Positions 56,966 through 64,000 of a DNA stretch of 64,000 nucleotides are shown one piece after another. The stretch is from Oegoconia quadripuncta. Its lineage: Eukaryota; Arthropoda; Insecta; Lepidoptera; Autostichidae. Position numbers and translations under genes: made by a program. The stretch lies in assembly GCA_949316235.1 (NCBI GenBank), contig OX438741.1, forward strand, positions 23,030,324 through 23,094,323. The letters run 5' to 3'. The notes under the pieces are model-generated. The model was not told the origin of the DNA and did no database searches. It saw only the letters and a list, made by a program, of their open reading frames with translations. How positions within the stretch are numbered: the first letter of the stretch is position 1; every line of letters starts with the position of its first letter.

Positions 56966-58089
56966 TGATTTGATAGGGTAGTTGTAGTTGAGAGTCGTGT
57001 CCATTTTAAACGTATAGAAAACGCCAATAGTCACTGCGAATTGCCAACGAAAATTCCAATTCCAGAAACCCTGTAGACGAAATCTTCAAGTAGTGTACAC
57101 ACCGGTAATGTCTGGATACGACTACGATTTTTCTTAGAATAAATTTTATGGTGAGATTCTTCTATTAAAAATTAATACTAAAAAAAAATTTGCTTATTTC
57201 ATTAATAGGATATTATAAATAGGCGTACTTTTCTTTGAAGTCTCACTTACAGAATAATGATGAAGAAAGAGATTTTTTTACAATGACCTAAGCAAGCAAG
57301 GATAGATTTTTCACACAACTGTAGGTAGGTATCTGGTACAATGACATTCTTATGAGTATTAAGTTATTGTCCTAGCAGTATTAGTAGTAAAGAGGTGGTA
57401 TTCACATGTACTTCAATATTATGTTAATCTGTTTTCATACGCCAAAATAATGTAAAACAAATTCCACGAAACATCCCTGTGGTTTCTACTGTAAACGGAA
57501 AAAAAACGGAGCTTTTTTCTTGTAGGTACCAGGCAATCAGAAACATATAAAGGGGTAGTGAATCCATAATAAAATAAGTATATAAATCAGCTCAAGAATG
57601 TTGTTGACAGAACAGTTTCAATGATTGATTGCTTATGTAGTATTGGTATACTACTAATAAATAAAAATAAGAAATGAATTTCAGGAAAAGTAATTTAAAA
57701 CTTTGTAATTGATTGACGAGCAAATAGTAAGCGGCCTCTATTAGTCCAACAGCCAGGCGGCGCGCAGGCGTTAATTCGATAAAAATTTAATTATGTTTTG
57801 TTCCACTCCTCCCGCTCCACTTGTCCTTGTTTGTAAAAGGTTTCGCCCTTTGATGAAAGAAAAAATAAATCCCGAGCAAAGAGGACCGCTGATGTAATTT
57901 GGTAGCTAAAGTTGTGCCGCTTCTCATTCTTTTTGTCTTGTTTCTATATTATATTTTTTGTCCCTACATTTTCACATTGAAATTAATAACTTGACAGCAT
58001 TTGGAATATAGTGTAACCAGAGTGTTAGTCATCTCATCCAAAATATCTCAGTGCTTGAAGACGAAAGTCTATAATGTGTGTTATCAGTG
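56966..58089. other. Intergenic, nothing recognised
   Basis: AT-rich spacer. No exon, known repeat or strong palindrome was seen. Confidence 0.35.
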
Positions 58090-58440
58090 ACGACTTATGG
58101 GACTGAAACGTGATCTCTCACTATTGAAATGCTCGGCGTTTCACTAACGTGATCGAATCGGTAATGAAGAAAGCCGTATAGGCAAACGAAGGTCATTGAC
58201 GTATCCCAGCAGATTAGTAAGTTGAAGTGGCGGTGGGCAGGGCTATGTCTGAAGAACTGATGGCCGAAGGGGCATTAAAGTTCTCGAGTGGAGACTACGC
58301 ACCGGCAAGCGCAGCGTAGGACGTCCACTCACAAGGTGGACAGACGTCCTGATAAAGGTCACAGGAAATCACTGATGCAGGCCGCTTCCAACCGGTGGCT
58401 GTGGAATACTATGGCTGATATGATGATGCTGATGAGAGTA
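58090..58440 (+). mobile_element. RTE-type LINE 3' fragment
   Basis: Broken frames give TYGTETWSLT, DVSQQISKLKWRWAGL, SRVETTHRQ-like text and MQAASNRWLWNTMADMMM. This matches the order of an RTE reverse transcriptase tail, and it ends with an ATGATGATGCTGATGA tail. There are many stops and shifts. Confidence 0.65.
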
Positions 58441-58599
58441 TTGTCCCTGTACCAATAGGACTTAAAACCGGCTAATTTATTTCTCGACAATACTTCTCCC
58501 AAGTAAATTACCTGACGTTATTCCTAAAGATTAATTTACACGTTTAGCGTAGCTCCTACGATAAGTTTATGAAAAGAATTTATGATAATATCGAAAAAT

Positions 58600-58885
58600 T
58601 GACCTGTTTGGTGTAGTACCACAGATTACCAATAAGTTACACTTAGAAACTCTGAGCACTATACCAACAGGTCGCGGGTTCGAATCCCGCTAGGGGCATA
58701 GGTTTGTGTAATGAATACGGACATTGTGTACCCGAGTTATGAATGTTTTCATTTATAATAAGTATTTATTTACAAAAAAAAAAGTATTTATGTAGTATAT
58801 CAACCATATGGTATCCACAACACAACCCTATAGTTGCTTACTGTGGCTAGATGGCGCTGTGTATTATGTCCGAGAATATTTATTT
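58600..58885 (+). mobile_element. tRNA-derived SINE (family B), full copy
   Basis: The head TGTTTGGTGTAGTACCACAG carries a short internal duplication before GGTCGCGGGTTCGAATCCCG. The body has CGGACATTGTGTACCCGAG and CTAGATGGCGCTGTGTAT, with a TATTTATTTATT end. Confidence 0.8.
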
Positions 58886-59209
58886 ATTTGCTTTAATAAA
58901 ACGGTTAAGGTTACTTAGTAAAATTACCCGGTTTCAAGCCGTGATAGGAACTAACACGTCTCTTTCTGTGTGTGTCGAAAAAGTCAACTAAGCATAACAG
59001 CTTTGACAAGGGATGAGCAGCAACGTCATGGTGCTCGCCTAGCGTGGCGATCAGGGCAAATCCTTCCATGGATGCAAATTGCGCCAAGAGAGAGACTTCA
59101 GTAGTGGACCTTTATAGGGTGTGGAAGTGTGTGTGTAAGGAAGTACCAATAATCGTGCTATTTATAGTACCACTGACCACTTATGAGGCTTAAAAATGCA
59201 CTACCATCG

Positions 59210-59306
59210 ACCAAACTGAGTAACTACTAAACTTGTAATCCCGCTGAGGATTAAACCTGGCACCTCCATTTTATAAACCATATATTTACATTGAGCCACG
59301 GAGGCG
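59210..59306 (-). mobile_element. SINE family A head fragment
   Basis: The plus strand reads AAACTGAGTAACTACTAAAC, GGATTAAACCTGGCACCTCC and ATTGAGCCACGGAGGCGG, the complement of the family A tRNA-like head. Confidence 0.65.
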
Positions 59307-59605
59307 GAGGAGGAGATATTTAACCGAATTACCAAAAAGGAGGGGTTTGCAATCCATCGCGTACAGTCGGCGTCATAGTTTCTTTCTTCTTAGTTATATT
59401 TAAACTATACCAATCTAAAATCACCCTCTTGTCTAGACCATTATTTTAGGTAGTTTAGCCGGTATGCTATCATTAACCGTATAACATAGCCTTGTATGAT
59501 TAATTATGGAACCGACTGTACCTGTATATTTTTTTTCTCTGTGTGTTCGTACATCGATAGCTCGTGACTGATTTGCGATTCATTTTTCATTAGCTTAGAC
59601 ATAAT

Positions 59606-59815
59606 AATGACGACCGGTTGGTGTAGTTCGAATCCCGCGAGGTGTAAATGTTTGTGTGATGAATACGAACATTTATTCCCGAGTCATGGATGTTTAAATA
59701 AATATTTTTGTATGTTTATCCGTAATCTAGTATCCATAGCACAAGCTTTGCTTCGTTTGGGACTAGATGATTGGTGTAGGTGTCCGAAATATTTAAATAT
59801 TTATTTATTATTAAT
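59606..59815 (+). mobile_element. SINE family B with deleted head middle
   Basis: CCGGTTGGTGTAG runs directly into TTCGAATCCCGCGAGG, so the DNA between A and B boxes is lost. The body follows (GATGAATACGAACATTTATT, GGACTAGATGATTGGTG). Confidence 0.7.
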
Positions 59816-60199
59816 ACATCATGGTCGGTAGGTACCCACCGGGAGTCCGGAACTCCTTAATAGTTTGCGATAATCATTAGTAGATGTGAGAGACCCGATG
59901 GAAGAAAACTCATGCTAACAAACCATTCGCGAACTGTTTTGGGCTTCTTAATTCAATATGTGCTCTCTAGGTGGCGCTGGCATTAGTTCCTTTACAAAAT
60001 TCACTTACGATATCCCAACTTCGAACCTGCTAATCCCACAGGATTACGTGCATGTATACTATGTAACCACGACAATCGTCCAAAAGATAAACTCTTAACA
60101 ATATACTGAGATTATATTGATATTTCCGGGATGTGTGGTAGTAGCCAGAGATGATGCGTTTGTATGAGATTTTATAATTAACTGTATCATACTAATATC

Positions 60200-60310
60200 A
60201 TCATCAACAGCCTTACATGTCCCACTGTTGAGGCTCAGCCTCCTCTCACTGGGCCATAATCCACCAAGCGGTCCCAGCACAGCTGCCAAACCAAATTTTG
60301 GTAACTGATA
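60200..60310 (-). mobile_element. Interspersed repeat fragment
   Basis: It contains CATGTCCCACTGTTGAGGCT, CAGCCTCCTCTCACTGGGCC and CCACCAAGCGGTCCCAGC, a dispersed type in Lepidoptera. Strand follows the orientation of the similar 3' blocks elsewhere and is uncertain. Confidence 0.4.
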
Positions 60311-60447
60311 CATCTATCCATAAGACGTTTATCGCCTTATCCTTCCTTCTAGGGCGCTAACAGAGTGCCAAATTTATCGATCGAACGCAAAATTTTTTAC
60401 ATGGTAAGATGACTGATTGATTTATTTCTCATGGGCCCTTATTACAG

Positions 60448-60564
60448 AATGTTACTCAAGCGGCGATCTCTGAAGACAATTATCAAGGGACAGCTTCATG
60501 TAACTTGTATAGCGGCACCTCTTTCTAACTATGCTCAAGCACAGATCTACGCTTGAGCAACATT
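60448..60564. mobile_element. Small MITE-like block
   Basis: Inverted ends AATGTTACTCAAGCG (60448-60462) and CGCTTGAGCAACATT (60550-60564). It is 117 bp with no coding capacity. Confidence 0.55.
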
Positions 60565-60599
60565 AGACTGTAGTGGTCAGTTAGACAGTCAGTGTTTTT

Positions 60600-60795
60600 A
60601 AGTCGCCCCTAAAGGCCACCGACTTTGCTTAACGAATGCCTTCAATTGGAAACAACCAGGACCGACTATTTAACGTGCCCTTCGATAAACGGAAATAGTC
60701 TTATTAAACGTCACTAGCGGTCACCCATCCAAGGACTGACCGCACCAGACATTGCTTAACTTCGCTAATCGCAAGAAGCACTCGTGGCGCAGTCG
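60600..60795 (-). mobile_element. 5S rRNA-derived SINE-like element
   Basis: On the minus strand it reads GCGATTAGCGAAGTTAAGCA, GTCTGGTGCGGTCAGTCCTT and GGATGGGTGACCGC. These align with the 3' half of insect 5S rRNA, including the internal promoter region. A non-5S body then follows (GGGCACGTTAAATAGTCGGT, CTGGTTGTTTCCAATTG). A 5S head fused to an unrelated body is the plan of SINE3-class elements. It is too short and divergent to be a working 5S gene. Confidence 0.6.
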
Positions 60796-60902
60796 TCGTA
60801 GTTATATGTAATTATCATTTAATTTATAAAATTCACTATAATAGGAAAATGTCTCCTTTACCTTAATACGTAGGTAGGCCTGTCTGTAATTTGTACAAAC
60901 AT

Positions 60903-60985
60903 ATGCCTCTAGCGGGATTCGAACCCGCGACCATTTGGTATAGCAGTCAGAGTTTCTAACCACTACACAAAACAGGTCGTCATGT
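60903..60985 (-). mobile_element. SINE family B head fragment
   Basis: GCCTCTAGCGGGATTCGAAC and ACCACTACACAAAACAGGTC are the complement of the family B tRNA-like head. Confidence 0.7.
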
Positions 60986-62879
60986 AATGTAAACCTATGC
61001 TAAAAAAAGATGACAGGGAGACTTGTAGTATCAGGTTCCGCGTTTGTGGATATATTGCTCACTAGGGTTTGTTACCCTAGAGATTTTTCAACATTTGAAT
61101 TTACAAAAATAATAACTAGCTCGAAAATTAAGTTTTGTTCGGAAATTTTTACAGAATATTTTCTTATTTAAATAGGCATCGGAATCGATGGTAAAAATCT
61201 GGCGGGTGCCACGGGCCCACGGTGTACATATAAACTTTCTAGAAGAGACTCTCTAAATGACAGTGAATACCGTATTAAAATCCGTTGCGTAATTTAGAAC
61301 AACTAAGCGCAAAACAGACAGGAACGGATAGCGATTTCGTCTACTATTTAGAGATTGGACTAAAGAATAGAGATTCTTTGCACTTGGATGTTAAAACGCC
61401 CTCCTGTATTTAGTCCTGCACTTTGCTCTATATTTCCATACCAAAGACTGTACAAACTTGAAGCCAACTCAAAGTTAAATGAAATTAATTCCGAAGACCG
61501 CGACGCTGATAAATTACACATAAATTAATAAAATGAAACGAGCCCAAATTGTCTGTAATTCTTTCGGATTTTTAACGACAACGGCACGTCATTAGTAGGC
61601 TTTTTATTGAGGTAAGGTTTTTATTACCCCAGTTTATCATTTTAGCCGCTTTTGTATAAAGTTGCTAGGTAGGTAGCTACCTTTATTGAGGCAATGAACT
61701 TGTATTCTTATTCCACCTATCTATGTTACTAATCTATTTCCGCCCTATTCTTTGATGCGAAACTCCTACCCAGTGTAACAATTAGACAAATCTTCCCATT
61801 CTTCTAATATGTATGGTTACTTCCGTCTTGATCAATGTTTGGTTTAAAAAATTTCCAAAGCAGAGCGAAACTATAGGAAAAGCTGTGGTTAAACTTATAA
61901 TAAAGTTTGGTTGCTTTGTTTTCTTCAAAATGAAGTAATCACTATCGGCGTTTGCTTTCGTCTATTCTCCAAGACTATAAACAGTTTGTGTAGGTCCTAT
62001 GTTTATTCTTTATCGCACAAGAAATAAAATCAGATTACTTACAGTCAGAAAATAAGTATGTACAAATGTGAGCTCATCTCTAAAGAGATCTCTTTCAGCC
62101 ACCCTACTGGAGGTTAGAAATTACACACGAGAGGGAGAACAAACAATAAATGCGAAACCAATAAATATACGTAGTTAATAATAGATACCTATGCTATAAA
62201 TACATTTAATAATAAACTGCTTAAAATATTATAAGCAAAATAACTGATTACATATAAATTATCTATACAAATACATAAATAAATCAAATAATAAATGCCT
62301 AATCAAACTCATACCAATGATCGAGAAAGATAAGTGCTCTTTTAACCTCTTCTTAAACACAGGCACGGAAAGATTGTCGCGAATATGCGTTCGTAATTTA
62401 TTTCATAACTGTGGAGCACGTACAGTGTACCATAAGACTTAAAAAGAGAAATAAGAATAGGAATTAGGTCCTATGCCCCTGAAGGTGAAGGACTGACTCG
62501 TCTCGTGGATGAACATGTGTAGACAAGCTGGTTCCAGATATTCGATGACGGACCACAAAGGATAAGCAAGTAATAAATGAGTCGAAATACAACCAACCGC
62601 AATGTTCGCTTTTGTCGAACATGAAAAAGGAAACTGGGCGGTAATTCAGTCTCTTCATTATTGCAATGTTGACAAATGGTATGTGTTAGATATCATCTGG
62701 GAGCTGTACCAGTCTGCCACTCCCACTACCCAACCCGGTGGTAGTCAAGCGGGAAGGCAAATGTCATCAGGGTCACAATTTTTCTGTAATTCTCGAATAT
62801 CTAAGTTCACGACTATCGAAATGCATGGCACCTGGGTCGTGCTGCGACCATAATAAATCTTCTCATCTATAACTATTTA
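60986..62879. other. Intergenic, unrecognised frames
   Basis: AT-rich spacer. Around 62400-62860 overlapping frames on both strands (for example plus HYCNVDKWYVLDIIWELYQS) suggest a decayed retroelement, but no diagnostic motif was found. Confidence 0.3.
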
Positions 62880-63115
62880 ATTGGGAAGTTTCGGCACGTA
62901 AAAAGAATAAAACCAACTGGGCTCTTCCCGTGGGTGTGGTAAAAGTGATTAAGGGACTTTCCACCAAAAAACATCGTAATGTCTGCATTTCTGCATATTT
63001 CGAAAGGTGAACGCTGGATGTGGTTTCAAGCATTAACATTTTAATATTTGGATCACCCAAACGCTAATGTTTGGGATATCTCTGTCCATCCCATTTGGGA
63101 TAAATACATACATAA
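62880..63115. mobile_element. Interspersed repeat, family E copy 6
   Basis: It begins TTCGGCACGTAAAAAGAATA, has CTTCCCGTGGGTGTGGTAAA and GACTTTCCACCAAAAAAC, then ACCCAAACGCTAATGTTTGG, and ends CATCCCATTTGGGATAAAT. Its orientation is as at 4005 and 15683. Confidence 0.65.
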
Positions 63116-63177
63116 TGATGTCTTTAAAAACCTAAAAACCTCACAGCATATTTTGTATTTTATCGTAGCAAGTGGAA

Positions 63178-63225
63178 GTCTGTGGTCTCTGTCTACCCCT
63201 GCGGGAAACAGGCGTGACCTTATGT
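63178..63225 (+). mobile_element. LINE 3' tail fragment
   Basis: GTGGTCTCTGTCTACCCCTG and CGGGAAACAGGCGTGACCTT match the tail of the LINE fragment at 37685-37731. Confidence 0.55.
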
Positions 63226-63844
63226 ATTTATATTTAGTATTTTGCGGACGCCATGTTAGTTTGTTTGCCATAAAATGTATCCTATGACACTCTGGGGATC
63301 AAGACGAATCTTACTAGCCTGTACTTCAAATTTAGGCTACAGGAAGTAACATAGAAATCTATATACAAACACCCGAAAAACATTATCCTCCTTCCTTAGG
63401 CAGGCGGGTAAAACGGCGCTTGTGTGTAAGTAATGATTTATGAAGGTAATCCTAGTAAGTACAACACAATACCTATATCGATTTGCTGCGGAGAATAAGG
63501 GAAGGGGTGTGTACTTTATCTGATTTGTTTAGTCATTCATTAGTGTACGTACCGCACCGCGCAACTCAGCTATTGATGTTTTGTTCAAAGAGAATAACTT
63601 CGAGAGTAACAAAACGTTCAAACAAACTAGAGATGTTATAGAACTCTACTTACCTATATCACTATAGATATTTGTTAAGAGGACATGGACCATTGTATAA
63701 CATATGAAATAAATTGTATAAAATCACTTTATTAGGTCGTTTTCTTTATTATATCTTCAGATATGTAGGCTGAATTTGAATTCGTGTAATTCCCAGTAAC
63801 TTGTGACGCCACTCTTGATTACGGGTAACTTTCTTCAATTACCC

Positions 63845-64000
63845 ATTTTTTTATGCACGACGGGTTCGTACTATAGTATACCTCAATCACACCTGATGTT
63901 AAGTGAAGATGAGGTCGAAGGTGAAAGCGTACTGACCCGGAAACTCCAACACATTTGAGGGACTGGCTATCTTATCTCATATCTTACCCATGCAAAGTAA
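63845..64000 (-). mobile_element. SINE family A, partial at window edge
   Basis: TTTTTTTATGCACGACGGGT, then CTCAATCACACCTGATGTTA and GAGGGACTGGCTATCTTATC, corresponding to the 3' half of the family A copy at 9252. The head lies beyond the window or is missing. Confidence 0.7.

Noticed and set aside
58600..58690. tRNA-like sequence with A and B boxes
   Set aside because: It is part of a repeated SINE unit with the same body as the copies at 7287, 21190 and 43540. The cloverleaf is disrupted, so it is not a tRNA gene. The same applies to the heads at 9954, 10700, 21400, 23246, 28482 and 60903.
7639..64000. CRISPR arrays, phage or plasmid features
   Set aside because: No regularly spaced direct repeats with unique spacers and no phage genes were seen. 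The tandem arrays at 48801 and 50008 have no spacers.

Overview
The window is AT-rich nuclear DNA from an insect, most likely a moth or butterfly. The case rests on sequence features: short genes split by spliceosomal introns, tRNA-derived SINEs whose 3' parts look like common lepidopteran repeats, RTE-type and Jockey/CR1-type LINE 3' ends, many MITEs, an intact mariner family, and a short CCTAA (TTAGG-type) run. There are no bacterial operons, Shine-Dalgarno sites or CRISPR arrays. Family assignments come from motif recognition; no search was run.

Three host genes can be assembled exon by exon. (1) A methylthioribose-1-phosphate isomerase gene (methionine salvage) lies on the minus strand at 33738-26834. 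It has seven exons with consistent splice sites and phases and encodes 356 residues. (2) A cyclophilin A-type peptidyl-prolyl isomerase lies on the plus strand at 35439-36425, with two exons and 165 residues. It is divergent from the isomerase across about 1.7 kb. (3) A probable GPI-anchored Ly6/uPAR-domain protein lies on the minus strand at about 53417-47704. Its two domain exons are clear and its first exon is less certain. Several orphan exon candidates are also reported: a secretory-signal exon at 24560-24500 (minus) with a phase-compatible exon at 13422-13354, a GC-rich exon at 2146-2261 (plus), a signal-peptide ORF at 4979 (plus) and a minus exon at 56431-56349.

The rest is mostly transposon debris. 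Intron 2 of the isomerase gene holds two almost identical, intact mariner elements of 1319 bp each, tail to tail around a 96-bp spacer, so the intron contains a near-perfect 2.7-kb palindrome. Other introns of that gene hold a MITE, a SINE ending about 15 bases from a splice donor, and another interspersed repeat. Elsewhere there is a 903-bp non-autonomous hAT-like element with an 8-bp target duplication (18720-19622) and an 898-bp foldback element with 268-bp arms (38796-39693). There are also at least three tRNA-SINE families, a 5S-rRNA-derived sequence, several MITE families, scattered LINE fragments and a 15-bp-period degenerate array in the Ly6 intron (50008-50235).

Region by region: 1-24 kb is repeats plus weak exon candidates; 24-26.8 kb is a signal-exon and its putative promoter, then spacer; 26.8-33.7 kb is the isomerase gene; 33.7-36.6 kb is the divergent promoter region and cyclophilin; 36.9-47 kb is a LINE fragment, the foldback element, MITEs and spacer; 47.7-53.4 kb is the Ly6 gene; 53.4-64 kb is repeats and spacer.
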